The notes beneath the pieces were generated by a model, which was not told the origin of the DNA, made no database searches, and worked only from the letters and a program-made list of their open reading frames with translations. A stretch of DNA of 64,000 bases from Lutibacter citreus (GTDB lineage: Bacteria; Bacteroidota; Bacteroidia; Flavobacteriales; Flavobacteriaceae), in contig NZ_QEIH01000013.1 of the NCBI RefSeq assembly GCF_003260195.1, positions 50,992-114,991 on the forward strand, written 5' to 3'. This document shows positions 9,239 to 17,804 of the stretch, one piece after another; within the stretch, counting starts at the first letter, position 1, and each line of letters opens with the position of its first letter. A program made the position numbers and the translations under genes.

Positions 9239-9939
9239 CTTTTTTAATGGTTTGGTTAGTGAAAATACTTAACGTAAAATCAGCCTTAAAAAAACATATT
9301 TTTATAGGAAGAAAAACAATAAATAAGTTAAATATTTGAATTATAGCTTTTTAAATATAGTGTTTTTTCTTGTTTAATTGAAATATTTTTTAATTAAACG
9401 TATAAAATTGTTGAAAAAAACTCAATTAAGGATAAGAATTACGAAGATTAAATAAGAATTACATTATAATTTTGATTCATTTTCTTTATTAAAAACACTC
9501 CCTATTTTGAAAAATTAATATATGAACTAAGCAACTAATTATGTTCTAAATTAATTCATTCAATTAGTGTTTTTTACTCTCAATAAAAAATTTCAAATAA
9601 AGTTTTTACTTGAGAACTTAAACTAAAACTTATTAGTAAAATACGAAGAGAAAAAATAGTGTTAAATCTATTTGATATTTACTTTTGCAGTTACAATCTT
9701 TATAACTTAATGAAGTAATATACTGAAAACTTAAAAAACCAAAAACAAAGCCTTTGATCTCGCTTAAATCTTAAAAAATCGTAATTAGAACAATAACTTT
9801 TAAAATTTATACATACTTTTAGCCTAAATAATAAACCTCAAAAATTATAACAATTAATTTGTTTCACTTGTAAAACCGTCAAGTTTTCAGTTACACAATT
9901 CTAATACAAATACGTTAGCAAAAAAATAAAGATTTATCA
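9239..9939. other. 701-bp divergent intergenic region between eCIS and AraC
   Basis: Very AT-rich with no convincing open frame. On the plus strand TACTTTTG at 9680-9687 fits the Bacteroidota -7 box, but the leader to the AraC gene would be about 245 nt. On the minus strand I found only an imperfect -7 box upstream of the eCIS cap gene. The eCIS leader ends with an ACTAACCAAACC stretch just before its ATG. Confidence 0.5.
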
Positions 9940-10803
9940 TTGAACAATATACCTAACATATCTTTTCAAAGTGAAGAAAACACGAAAGATTTTGAACTTT
10001 TAAATCTCTCAAAATTATTTGCGAGACTTCATACAATAAATGATCATAACCCAACGCTGCCTCATAGAATTTCATTTTTCGCTTTACTTTTTGTTACCAA
10101 AGGAACAGGTAAACATCAAATTGATTTAAAAGAGTATAATTTAACAGAAGGAACCGTTTTAAAAATTGCTAAGGGTCAAGTTCATTCATTTCAGAAAGAT
10201 GCTAAATATGAAGGTTTCTTGCTACTATTTACAGAAGATTTTTTACTTAATTATTTTTCAAAATCATCTATTAATATAATTTCTCATTTATATAATTACC
10301 ATATAACTTCACCTATCTCTAACTATATAAATGGTAACGAAACTTTTTTAAACCAACTTATTTTAGAGCTAAAAACTAAAAATACATTTGCTAAAAAAAA
10401 TATTGTTGCTGCTTTATTGGACCTGTATTTATTGAGGTTAGAACGTGAATCGAATAATCATAAACTACAAAATAACAATTCTAATCATTATCCTATTTTT
10501 ATTGAATTTAAAAATTTTGTTGAAACCAATTACGTAACAACTCGAAACGTAAAAGATTATGGTAAAATGTTATTTATTTCTACCAAACTTTTAAACCAAA
10601 TAGTAAAAAAATTTACGCTAAATACTGCCAAAAGTTTTATTGATAATTATGTAATTCTAGAAGTAAAAAGATCAATTGTAAGTAGCAATAAAAGTTTTAA
10701 AGAAATTGCCTTTGAAAATGGTTTTGATGAAGTAACAAATTTTACAAAATTTTTTAAAAAACATACAGAATTAACTCCTAAACAGTTTAAAATGGAACTA
10801 TAA
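9940..10803 (+). CDS. AraC-family transcriptional regulator with cupin-like sensor domain
   Basis: A 287-residue regulator. The N-terminal half (about 40-120) has the AraC-type cupin pattern (LFVTKGTGKHQIDLKEYNL, GTVLKIAKGQVHSF). The C-terminal 100 residues hold the double helix-turn-helix (LFISTKLLNQIVKKF; SFKEIAFENGFDEVTNFTKFFKKHTELTPKQFK). The start is a TTG at 9940; an in-frame TAG at 9916-9918 excludes a longer form and no early ATG exists. Four downstream transcription units share a 21-bp-phased direct repeat, the usual operator format for AraC proteins, so this is their likely activator. The inducer is unknown. Confidence 0.88.
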   Translation: MNNIPNISFQSEENTKDFELLNLSKLFARLHTINDHNPTLPHRISFFALLFVTKGTGKHQIDLKEYNLTEGTVLKIAKGQVHSFQKDAKYEGFLLLFTEDFLLNYFSKSSINIISHLYNYHITSPISNYINGNETFLNQLILELKTKNTFAKKNIVAALLDLYLLRLERESNNHKLQNNNSNHYPIFIEFKNFVETNYVTTRNVKDYGKMLFISTKLLNQIVKKFTLNTAKSFIDNYVILEVKRSIVSSNKSFKEIAFENGFDEVTNFTKFFKKHTELTPKQFKMEL

Positions 10804-10819
10804 CCATTTTAAATCCCAC

Positions 10820-10878
10820 ATTTACCATTAATCCTCAAAGATTTACCTTTATAATTATTACGTATTGTACGATCTTTG
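10820..10878 (+). promoter_or_regulatory. AraC-type operator and promoter, copy A
   Basis: ATTTACC at 10820-10826 is repeated exactly 21 bp later at 10841-10847. A -7-like element ATCTTTG lies at 10872-10878, 31 bp after the start of the second repeat. The same 59-bp layout recurs before three other units in this region. The -7 element lacks the T of the TAnnTTTG consensus, as expected for an activator-dependent promoter. Confidence 0.75.
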
Positions 10879-10902
10879 TATTAAACTTTTAAATCAATAA
10901 AA

Positions 10903-11352
10903 ATGAAAACAAAATTAATTACATTAATATGTCTTACATTATTTACTGTAGGACTAAGTTTTGCTCAAAACATAACAGCAGAAGAAAACAACTTTCAATT
11001 TGGACAACCTGAACATCTATTAGACGGTTATTCCCTTAATTTTCAATATCAAAATGGAACTGCTTTACATATGGAATTTAACAATGGTAAAGCAAAATAC
11101 CAATGGATTGCCGGACAAAGAAAAGGAAATGGAAATGAAGACATTCCATACCGATCTAGTAAAATTGGAGACAACCTTTACTTAGTTAATTGGCATGAGG
11201 TAGGTTTAAAAGACTATTTAACTATTGTTTTTGATTTTGATAAAATGACAATGCATAGTTCTATCATAGTTGGTTACGAAAACAAACCTGAAAGAACATT
11301 AAAAACAGTATTTTTAAGAGGTGTTATTGATCATTTAAAAAAAACTGAATAG
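10903..11352 (+). CDS. secreted MoaF-like lipocalin-fold protein
   Basis: A 149-residue protein with an N-terminal signal peptide (about 1-21, cleavage after LSFAQ). The mature part, with LDGYSLNFQYQNGTALHMEF and IGDNLYLVNWHEV..DYLTIVFDF, resembles the small beta-barrel MoaF-like/adipocyte-binding-type proteins that bind hydrophobic ligands. It is a single-gene unit directly behind the AraC gene with its own copy of the shared operator, so it is probably a main target of that regulator. Ligand and function are unknown. Confidence 0.6.
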   Translation: MKTKLITLICLTLFTVGLSFAQNITAEENNFQFGQPEHLLDGYSLNFQYQNGTALHMEFNNGKAKYQWIAGQRKGNGNEDIPYRSSKIGDNLYLVNWHEVGLKDYLTIVFDFDKMTMHSSIIVGYENKPERTLKTVFLRGVIDHLKKTE

Positions 11353-11483
11353 TTTTCAATTCTATTCCATTATTAAAAATAAATATTAACTCCCAAATTA
11401 TATAAAATCTGATGAAGACTTTACGGTCTTTATCAGATTTTTTCACGTTATACAATTGTATTTCACTTAATAGAAAGTATCAC

Positions 11484-11542
11484 ATTTACCATTTTTAACC
11501 TTCTTTTTATAAAAACATTTTTTTAGAATCTCATCAAATTTG
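11484..11542 (+). promoter_or_regulatory. AraC-type operator and promoter, copy B
   Basis: ATTTACC at 11484-11490, preceded by CAC as in copies A and C. The second half-site 21 bp downstream is degenerate (TTTTATA at 11505-11511), but the -7-like AAATTTG at 11536-11542 is at exactly the same distance as in the other three copies. This is the weakest copy of the set. Confidence 0.6.
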
Positions 11543-11573
11543 CAGTATTAAATAAATTAAAACTTAAAAAATC

Positions 11574-12536
11574 ATGAAGTATTTAAAATTAAATTTTTGG
11601 TTCTTAACTATAATTGTTTCGGCCTTATTCATTTCTTGTAATAATGATGATGATGACATTTCTCAAGTAGAGATAGTAGATTTTGGAACCGCTCCATCTA
11701 GTACAACTATTACCACAGGTTTAGTAGATGTAATAACAGAAAATACAGTACGCTACCACACCATAAATTTCGGTTCTGGTCCTTACACTGTAACAATTAT
11801 TGAAACTGAAAATAATATTGTATTAGTAGATTTAGGTCCAGCGGCAGCATTTGCAGCTGAATTAGAAACTTATGTAGATATAATTAACAAACCTGGAGCT
11901 GTAATTATAACACACAATCATGGTGACCATTATGGAGGTGCTGGATATTTTACAGATTTAGATTTTTATGCCGAAAGTACTGTTGCTAACCAACTAAATA
12001 ACACTGCTGATTTTACTAGCTTATATCCAAAAACTGTAATTGCTGTATCTAACTCTCAAGAAATTGGAGGTTTAACATATACTTTTAATAAAGTTTCTAA
12101 CGCAGAAACGGGAGAAAATGGATATTTCTACAATGAAGAGCACAAAGTATTATTTTCGGGAGATCTTGTATATAATTTATCCCATCCTTATTTAAGAGAA
12201 TATACTCCTACTGATGCGGAAGATGAAATAGACAATTGGGTAACCGGTTTAAATAAATTGAAAACTAATTTTTCTAATTACAATCATCTATTTGTAGGCC
12301 ACAATGGTTCTCGTGCTGATGTAGGGACTGTAATTGATGAAAACATAACATATCTACAAAATGCGAAAGATATTATTTCAGGAGCACAAAAATTATCTAA
12401 CGGAAACACAGCGACAACGCATCAACAAGTTATAGATGAATTAGAACTCTTATATCCTAATTATAAAGAAGGTGGACTTTACTTGTCACTTCCAGATGCT
12501 TTCTTCCCAGGTGATCCCGGAGCCAATTGGTTCTAA
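11574..12536 (+). CDS. metallo-beta-lactamase-fold hydrolase, lipoprotein
   Basis: The 320-residue protein begins with a lipoprotein signal (LFISC, Cys near residue 22) followed by an Asp-rich NNDDDD stretch. The MBL core shows the metal motif HNHGDH (residues about 114-119), a GDLVYN stretch supplying the bridging Asp, and FVGHNG with the final His. MBL proteins hydrolyse lactams, lactones or thioesters, among others; the substrate cannot be told from sequence. The N-terminal region, VEIVDFGTAPSSTTITTGLVDVI, is family-specific. It forms its own transcription unit with operator copy B and ends at a strong terminator. Confidence 0.85.
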   Translation: MKYLKLNFWFLTIIVSALFISCNNDDDDISQVEIVDFGTAPSSTTITTGLVDVITENTVRYHTINFGSGPYTVTIIETENNIVLVDLGPAAAFAAELETYVDIINKPGAVIITHNHGDHYGGAGYFTDLDFYAESTVANQLNNTADFTSLYPKTVIAVSNSQEIGGLTYTFNKVSNAETGENGYFYNEEHKVLFSGDLVYNLSHPYLREYTPTDAEDEIDNWVTGLNKLKTNFSNYNHLFVGHNGSRADVGTVIDENITYLQNAKDIISGAQKLSNGNTATTHQQVIDELELLYPNYKEGGLYLSLPDAFFPGDPGANWF

Positions 12537-12556
12537 TAAATTTTTATATAAAAAAG

Positions 12557-12610
12557 AATAATAACAAAAAAAGGAATAACATTACTGTTATTCCTTTTTT
12601 TGTTATTATT
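12557..12610 (+). terminator. strong terminator with perfect 24-bp stem
   Basis: Left arm 12557-12580 and right arm 12587-12610 pair perfectly over 24 bp with a 6-nt loop (ATTACT). A run of T inside the right arm gives intrinsic-terminator character on both strands. It insulates the MBL gene from the following operon. Confidence 0.85.
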
Positions 12611-12773
12611 GTTGAATTCGGAACTTCGTTTAAAATATCTTTACTTTTTTAGCTCAAAAAACAAATCCGAAAATTATAACCTTTCATATACTTATGAATT
12701 GTAAAAACAACATAAAATATAACTATTTAATAGAAATAATTAAATATTTTCAACTTAATAACTAAATTCTCAC

Positions 12774-12832
12774 ATTTACCATTTTTATTTATAGATTTAC
12801 CTTTTAAACCTTAGAAAATAACAGGATTTTTG
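12774..12832 (+). promoter_or_regulatory. AraC-type operator and promoter, copy C
   Basis: ATTTACC at 12774-12780 and again at 12795-12801, exactly 21 bp apart. A -7-like ATTTTTG lies at 12826-12832. This copy precedes the six-gene operon with the ergothioneine genes, 16 bp upstream of its first start codon. Confidence 0.75.
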
Positions 12833-12847
12833 AAAAAATAAAAAAAA

Positions 12848-13045
12848 ATGAGCCAAGTAGCAACTTGCCCAACTTGTGGCAGCAAATCAAAAATAAAAGA
12901 ATTAAACGGAGAAACTTCATATGAAGCTATTCAAGATGAAGAAGTTTTAAAAAAAGTAGGGCAACTAAAAAAAGCAATGCAAAAATTTAAAGAAAAAGCA
13001 GAAGCTTTAGAAAAGGAATTAGAAGAGTTGAAATCAAATAAATAG
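12848..13045 (+). CDS. small zinc-ribbon-like coiled-coil protein
   Basis: A 65-residue protein with an N-terminal CPTCG knuckle (residues 7-11). After a short linker comes a charged Lys/Glu-rich heptad-like helix from about residue 33 to the end (LKKVGQLKKAMQKFKEKAEALEKELEELK). Only one Cys pair is present, so a zinc site would need dimerisation. It is the first gene of the operon and only 2 bp from the next, so it may be a regulatory or scaffold peptide. No family assignment is made. Confidence 0.7.
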   Translation: MSQVATCPTCGSKSKIKELNGETSYEAIQDEEVLKKVGQLKKAMQKFKEKAEALEKELEELKSNK

Positions 13046-13047
13046 AT

Positions 13048-13428
13048 ATGAAATTAGATCAAAATAAAAAAAATGCTATTGCTTTCTATAAGATGGCATA
13101 CCAAGGAAATCCTGCAAAAGCAATGCAATTATATGGAGGCAAGGAATATACTCAGCACAACCCTTTAGTAGCTAATGGCCCTCAAGCATTTATAGATTAC
13201 TTTGATAGAATGCAAAAAGAATATCCAAAAAAAACAATAGCGTTTGTACGAGCTATTGCAGAAGATGATTTAGTGGCACTTCACACGCATCAAGTATGGC
13301 CAGATAATGATGAATATGTTACTATGGATTTCTTTAGATTTTCTGAAGATGGGAAAATAGTAGAACATTGGGATAGCATTCAACAAATACCCAAAACTGC
13401 TTTAAATAATAATACAATGTATAAATAA
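13048..13428 (+). CDS. SnoaL-like/NTF2-fold protein
   Basis: A 126-residue NTF2-superfamily protein of the SnoaL-like type. It has the characteristic YTQHNPLVANGPQAFIDYFDRM segment, then LVALHTHQVWP and a FFRFSEDGKIVEHWDSIQQIP end. Members of this fold act as small hydrolases, isomerases or ligand binders; the reaction here is unknown. It is separated by 2 bp on both sides from the coiled-coil gene and the membrane protein gene. Confidence 0.85.
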   Translation: MKLDQNKKNAIAFYKMAYQGNPAKAMQLYGGKEYTQHNPLVANGPQAFIDYFDRMQKEYPKKTIAFVRAIAEDDLVALHTHQVWPDNDEYVTMDFFRFSEDGKIVEHWDSIQQIPKTALNNNTMYK

Positions 13429-13430
13429 TT

Positions 13431-14060
13431 ATGAATTTTTTAAAAAGAAATTACGGCTGGATAATTGTTACAATATTAGCAACTTTACCAATGTTGGTTA
13501 TCTTTAATATGATAAAGTTTGATTTCTCAAATGGATTATCAATTTCGTTAATTGAAGGCGCAGGTAGTGGAGATAAATCCACTTTAGAAATGTTATATCA
13601 CGTTTCTGGTGAATTTGCTATTAGATGGATGACCGTTGTATTAACTTTAACTCCAGTATTTATAATTTTTGGAGTAACCAATTTATTTGTAAGACAAGCC
13701 ATGGGGATTGCCACAGCTGTTTGGAGCTTTCTTCATTTTATTATCTTCATTTGGGCAGAAGGTTTTTTAGAAACGTTTACCCAAGTAAATTATATTGCTG
13801 GTTTTATAGCTGTCTTAATCTTAATTCCATTGTTTTTTACTTCTAACAGAAAATCAATGAAGTTATTAAAAACAAATTGGAAAAAATTACAAAGTTTTGC
13901 TTATGTTGCAATATTTTTAAGCTTACTACATGTTGCTATATTAGATAAAACCTGGCTTATCTATGCAATAATTACTGGTGTTGGCTTTATAATAAGAATC
14001 CCTGTTGTAAAAAATAAATTCATTAATTTTCGAAAAAATAGAAGAATGGTAAATTCTTAA
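13431..14060 (+). CDS. MsrQ/YedZ-like haem membrane protein lacking one haem histidine
   Basis: A 209-residue membrane protein with about six hydrophobic segments and the ferric-reductase-like domain pattern IRWMTVVLTLTP, FVRQAMGIATAVWSFLHF, TSNRKSMKLLKTNWKKLQSFAYV, SLLHVAI. In MsrQ the haem-ligating histidines are H91, H151 and H164 (E. coli numbering). Here H102 and H167 match the outer two, but the usual LH of the third motif is LQ (Q154), with spacing to H167 conserved at 13. It may bind one haem fewer. No MsrP gene is in the operon, so its electron acceptor is open. Confidence 0.75.
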   Translation: MNFLKRNYGWIIVTILATLPMLVIFNMIKFDFSNGLSISLIEGAGSGDKSTLEMLYHVSGEFAIRWMTVVLTLTPVFIIFGVTNLFVRQAMGIATAVWSFLHFIIFIWAEGFLETFTQVNYIAGFIAVLILIPLFFTSNRKSMKLLKTNWKKLQSFAYVAIFLSLLHVAILDKTWLIYAIITGVGFIIRIPVVKNKFINFRKNRRMVNS

Positions 14061-14064
14061 TCAA

Positions 14065-15213
14065 ATGAATATAAACGAAAAATACAAACAAATAAGACAA
14101 GAAACTATTGCGTTTTGTAGTCATTTACATATTGAAGATTATGCCATACAGGTAGCTAAATTTGCTAGTCCACCAAAATGGCATTTAGCACATACTACTT
14201 GGTTCTTTGAAACTTTTATTTTAAAAACCTTTCTGGAAAATTATACCGAATTTGATTCTAACTTTAATTTTCTATTTAATAGTTATTACAACAATGCTGG
14301 TAATAGAATATTACAAGATAATAGAGGGAATATGTCTAGACCTAGTACCGACAAAATCTTTGAATATAGAGCATATGTTGATGAAAAAATACAAGAATTA
14401 TTACAAAATGTTTCTGATAAAAAAATAATTGACTTAGTAACTCTTGGACTAAATCACGAACAACAACATCAAGAATTATTAATTACCGATGTAAAATACA
14501 TGTTGGGTAATAACCCTATTTTCCCTCAATTTAATAAAGAATACAATTTAGTTAAAGATAAAAATATAGGTATAAAAAGCATAAAAATCAACGCTGGTAT
14601 TTATGAAATAGGACATAAAGGAAACGCTTTTTGTTACGATAATGAATTGGGCATTCACAAGGTTTATATTGCTGATTTTGAAATAAATAATAATTTAGTT
14701 ACCAATGGTGACTTTATTGAATTTATGGAAGCTGGTGGTTATGCGGATTTTAATCTTTGGTTAGATGAAGGTTGGTCTTGGGTAAATACACACAGCATAA
14801 ATTCACCAATGTATTGGTATAAAATTGAAGGAGAATGGCACTATTATACCCTTGCTGGATTACAAAAGGTTGCCAAAGATACTGTTTTAACTCATATTAA
14901 TTATTACGAAGCCAATGCTTTTGCCGAATGGAAAGGAATGCGTTTACCTACCGAATTTGAATGGGAAATTGCAGCTGAAAAATTAGATTGGGGTAAACGT
15001 TGGGAATGGACAAACAGTGCCTACCTACCCTATCCTAATTTTAAAAAAGAAAATGGAGCCTTAGGCGAATACAACGGGAAATTTATGAGTAATAAAATGG
15101 TATTAAGAGGTGCTTCTGTAGCCACATCAAAAAACCACAGTAGACCAACATATCGAAACTTTTTTAACCCTACCGAAAGATGGCAATTTACGGGAATTAG
15201 ATTAGCTAAATAG
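14065..15213 (+). CDS. egtB: ergothioneine biosynthesis protein EgtB (sulfoxide synthase)
   Basis: The 382-residue protein has an N-terminal DinB-like domain with the iron site (H43 in WHLAHTTWFFE; H131 and H135 in LNHEQQHQELL) and a C-terminal formylglycine-enzyme-like domain ending KNHSRPTYRNFFNPTERWQFTGIRLA. EgtB joins hercynine (N-trimethylhistidine) to a thiol donor and oxidises it to the sulfoxide. The methyltransferase EgtD follows with no gap, so the two steps are co-expressed. No EgtA or EgtC is nearby, hinting at cysteine rather than gamma-glutamylcysteine as donor (inference). It is shorter than mycobacterial EgtB (about 430). Confidence 0.88.
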   Translation: MNINEKYKQIRQETIAFCSHLHIEDYAIQVAKFASPPKWHLAHTTWFFETFILKTFLENYTEFDSNFNFLFNSYYNNAGNRILQDNRGNMSRPSTDKIFEYRAYVDEKIQELLQNVSDKKIIDLVTLGLNHEQQHQELLITDVKYMLGNNPIFPQFNKEYNLVKDKNIGIKSIKINAGIYEIGHKGNAFCYDNELGIHKVYIADFEINNNLVTNGDFIEFMEAGGYADFNLWLDEGWSWVNTHSINSPMYWYKIEGEWHYYTLAGLQKVAKDTVLTHINYYEANAFAEWKGMRLPTEFEWEIAAEKLDWGKRWEWTNSAYLPYPNFKKENGALGEYNGKFMSNKMVLRGASVATSKNHSRPTYRNFFNPTERWQFTGIRLAK

Positions 15214-16161
15214 ATGAAAGAAACATTCAAAAAAGAAGTAAAACAAGGACTTGATGAAAATCCAAAAACGCTTCCTTCAAAATATTTTTACGACAAAAAA
15301 GGAGATGCTCTCTTTGTTGAAATAATGAATTTACCCGAATATTATTTAACTCGTAGTGAGTTAGATATTTTTCAGAACCAAACACAACAATTAATTAATA
15401 CATTTGGTATAAAACCAGATAATTATTTTGAATTAATAGAACTTGGTGCCGGTGATGGATTAAAAACCAAAGAGTTATTAAAAACTTTAGATGCCCAAAA
15501 TTATAATTTCGACTTCTTCCCTATCGATATTTCTTTAAATGCTCTAACACTTTTAGAAAAAGACTTAAATAAAGAAATACCTAATTTATCTGTTAAATCG
15601 CAACAAGGGGATTATTTTAAAGTGTTAGATTCATTAAAAAAGAAGGAAAAACCTAAAGTTATATTACTTCTTGGCTCTAATATTGGAAATATGACAGATG
15701 AACAGGCAGCAGAATTTATCTATAATTTAGGTGCTAATCTTTTACCAGGAGATAAACTTTTAATAGGTGTAGACTTAATAAAATCTGAAGATATTGTGTT
15801 ACCAGCTTATAATGATAGCAAAGGTATAACCGCAAAATTCAACATGAATTTACTAACTAGAATTAATAATGAACTAGGAGGTAATTTCAACTTAAATAAT
15901 TTTAAACATCTACCAGAATACAATGAAAAAGAAGGAATTGCAAAAAGTTTTATAGTAAGTACAACTAATCAAACTGTTGAAATTAAAGCAATTGGAAAAT
16001 CTTATCATTTTAATGAAGGCGAAAAAATACATACCGAAATTTCAAGAAAATATAATGATGAAATTATAGAGAAAATAATTGCAAATACAGATTTTAATCT
16101 TGAAAATAAAATAATAGATAGTAAAGAATATTTTGCAGATTACATTCTTACAATAAAATAA
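15214..16161 (+). CDS. egtD: L-histidine N-alpha-methyltransferase EgtD
   Basis: A 315-residue SAM-dependent methyltransferase of the EgtD type: SKYFYDKKGDALFVEIMNLPEYYLTRSE near the start, the SAM loop ELGAGDGLKTKELL around residue 73, and LLLGSNIGNMTDEQAAEF around 147. It trimethylates histidine to hercynine, the substrate of EgtB encoded immediately upstream. Length is close to the usual 320 residues. Together they predict the organism makes ergothioneine if a C-S lyase (EgtE) is present elsewhere; none is visible in this window. Confidence 0.92.
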   Translation: MKETFKKEVKQGLDENPKTLPSKYFYDKKGDALFVEIMNLPEYYLTRSELDIFQNQTQQLINTFGIKPDNYFELIELGAGDGLKTKELLKTLDAQNYNFDFFPIDISLNALTLLEKDLNKEIPNLSVKSQQGDYFKVLDSLKKKEKPKVILLLGSNIGNMTDEQAAEFIYNLGANLLPGDKLLIGVDLIKSEDIVLPAYNDSKGITAKFNMNLLTRINNELGGNFNLNNFKHLPEYNEKEGIAKSFIVSTTNQTVEIKAIGKSYHFNEGEKIHTEISRKYNDEIIEKIIANTDFNLENKIIDSKEYFADYILTIK

Positions 16162-16164
16162 AAA

Positions 16165-16830
16165 ATGGACAAAACAACACTTTCAATATTAGGTCTAGGA
16201 AGCAGAACAACTTCATTTTATTTAAGTGAATTAAATAGATTGTATAATGAAAAAAACGGCGGTTACAGTACTTGCCCTCTCTTACTTTTAAACACTAATT
16301 TTAATTCAATCAACTCTCTTTTACCAAATACTTCTCAGGAGTTAGATGATATTATACAGCATTATATTACAGAACTTGAAAAGTTAGATATTAATCATAT
16401 TATCATACCTAATATAACTCTTCATGAAACCATTGAAAGAATAAAAATAAATAAAAACATTATTAACCCTATTCTACTAACCATATCAAAAATTAAACAA
16501 AACAAACGTAATAAAATCGTGTTATTTGGTTCTTTACATACTATGAAATCCGCATACCTACAAGCTCATTTTAAAGCAAAAAACATTGATGTAATTCTTC
16601 CTTCAGAAGATCATATGTTTTTTATAGATAAAGTTCGTAAACAAATTTATAACAAAACAGAAACTAAAGATTTAATAGATACCTACCATTTGCTTTTAGA
16701 AAAATATTCAGAGAAAAACCTTGTAGTACTATCATGTACCGAATTATCTATTTTAAAACCATTAGATAACAAAAACCTTTTAGATATGGCTCAAATACAA
16801 ATAGAAGAAGCAATAAATATTTCAAATTAG
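16165..16830 (+). CDS. aspartate/glutamate racemase-like protein, one catalytic Cys missing
   Basis: A 221-residue protein with the two-lobe Asp/Glu/hydantoin racemase pattern. The start TLSILGLGSRTTSFYLSELNRL is the Asp-racemase-type N-terminus. The second catalytic motif is intact (VVLSCTELSIL), but at the first, usually PCNTAH, it reads IPNITLH, so the N-lobe Cys is Asn. True racemases need both cysteines; one-Cys relatives include decarboxylases and isomerases. It closes the operon, 3 bp after egtD, so a role linked to amino-acid-derived thiols is possible but not shown. Confidence 0.75.
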   Translation: MDKTTLSILGLGSRTTSFYLSELNRLYNEKNGGYSTCPLLLLNTNFNSINSLLPNTSQELDDIIQHYITELEKLDINHIIIPNITLHETIERIKINKNIINPILLTISKIKQNKRNKIVLFGSLHTMKSAYLQAHFKAKNIDVILPSEDHMFFIDKVRKQIYNKTETKDLIDTYHLLLEKYSEKNLVVLSCTELSILKPLDNKNLLDMAQIQIEEAINISN

Positions 16831-16842
16831 AATTTATCTCAT

Positions 16843-16901
16843 ATTTACCATTTTTAGTCTAAGATTTATCTTTTAAAATATGTAAATAGTTCTAATCTTT
16901 G
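16843..16901 (+). promoter_or_regulatory. AraC-type operator and promoter, copy D
   Basis: ATTTACC at 16843-16849 and ATTTATC at 16864-16870, exactly 21 bp apart. ATCTTTG at 16895-16901 follows at the same 31-bp distance as in copies A to C. It precedes the QorB-like and siderophore-interacting genes. Its -7 region matches that of copy A (ATCTTTGTAT in both). Confidence 0.75.
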
Positions 16902-16932
16902 TATACATAAAAACAATTATTAAAAGAATATT

Positions 16933-17793
16933 ATGAAAATAGCCGTTACATCAGCAAGTGGAAAATTAGGAGCATCAATTGTAAAACATTTGATTAATTT
17001 AATAGGAAAAGAGCAAGTTGTTGGAATTGCACGTACACCAGAAAGAGCACAATATTTAGGTATAGAAATTAGAAAAGGAGATTATAATGATGAACAAGAA
17101 TTTAATGTAGCTCTAAAAGGTATTGATGCTGTTCTTTTGGTTTCAGGAATGGACGACCCTCAAAAAAGAATAGAGCAACATAGAAATGTTATTAATGCCG
17201 CCAAACAAAATGGCGTTAAAAAAATAGTTTATACCAGTATTATTGGTGCCGAAGAAAATAATGCCTTTAGCCCTATTGTTCAAACTAACAGACAAACAGA
17301 AAAAGACGTTATAAATTCTGGTTTAGAATGGGTTATTGGTAGAAATGGAATTTATATTGAGCCTGATTTAGAATATATAGAAACTTATAAAAGAGAAGGT
17401 GAAATTAGAAATTGTGCAGGCCAAGGAAAATGTACTTACACAAGCCGAGAAGAATTGGGTTATGCCTATGCTAAAATGTTATTAGAAGATAAACATAACG
17501 GAAATACATACAATTTAGTAGGAGATGCTATCACCCAAAGTGAACTTACAACATACATGAACCAAGTTTTTAATACTAAACTAGTTTATAATTCTATTCC
17601 TGTTGAAGTATTTAAATCTGAAAGAATAGCAGAACTTGGCGACTTTATAGGAACAATAATAGCAGGTATTTATGAAGGAATAAAAGATGGAGCAAATGAT
17701 GTTTCATCTGATTTTGAAAAAGCAGCAGGAAGACCTCATAAATCTGCTTTAGAGTTAATAAAAAATTATCATCAAAATCATACACAAAATTAA
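16933..17793 (+). CDS. NmrA-like NAD(P)-dependent oxidoreductase, QorB-like
   Basis: A 286-residue atypical short-chain dehydrogenase with an N-terminal Rossmann motif (TSASGKLGASIV) and the NmrA-like pattern QHRNVINAAKQNGVKKIVYTSIIGAE. Length and pattern match E. coli QorB (NADPH:quinone oxidoreductase 2, 286 residues); the RNGIYIEPDLEYI segment aligns with its RNGWYSENYL. The usual SDR Tyr-x3-Lys is absent, as in this subfamily. It is 11 bp upstream of the flavoprotein gene and under operator copy D. Quinone or another small electrophile is the likely substrate. Confidence 0.83.
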   Translation: MKIAVTSASGKLGASIVKHLINLIGKEQVVGIARTPERAQYLGIEIRKGDYNDEQEFNVALKGIDAVLLVSGMDDPQKRIEQHRNVINAAKQNGVKKIVYTSIIGAEENNAFSPIVQTNRQTEKDVINSGLEWVIGRNGIYIEPDLEYIETYKREGEIRNCAGQGKCTYTSREELGYAYAKMLLEDKHNGNTYNLVGDAITQSELTTYMNQVFNTKLVYNSIPVEVFKSERIAELGDFIGTIIAGIYEGIKDGANDVSSDFEKAAGRPHKSALELIKNYHQNHTQN

Positions 17794-17804
17794 TTATTAC
17801 ACAA

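Noticed and set aside
9680..9687. TACTTTTG as promoter of the AraC gene
   Set aside because: It matches the -7 consensus but no -33 element is present and the leader would be about 245 nt, so it is noted only in the intergenic description.
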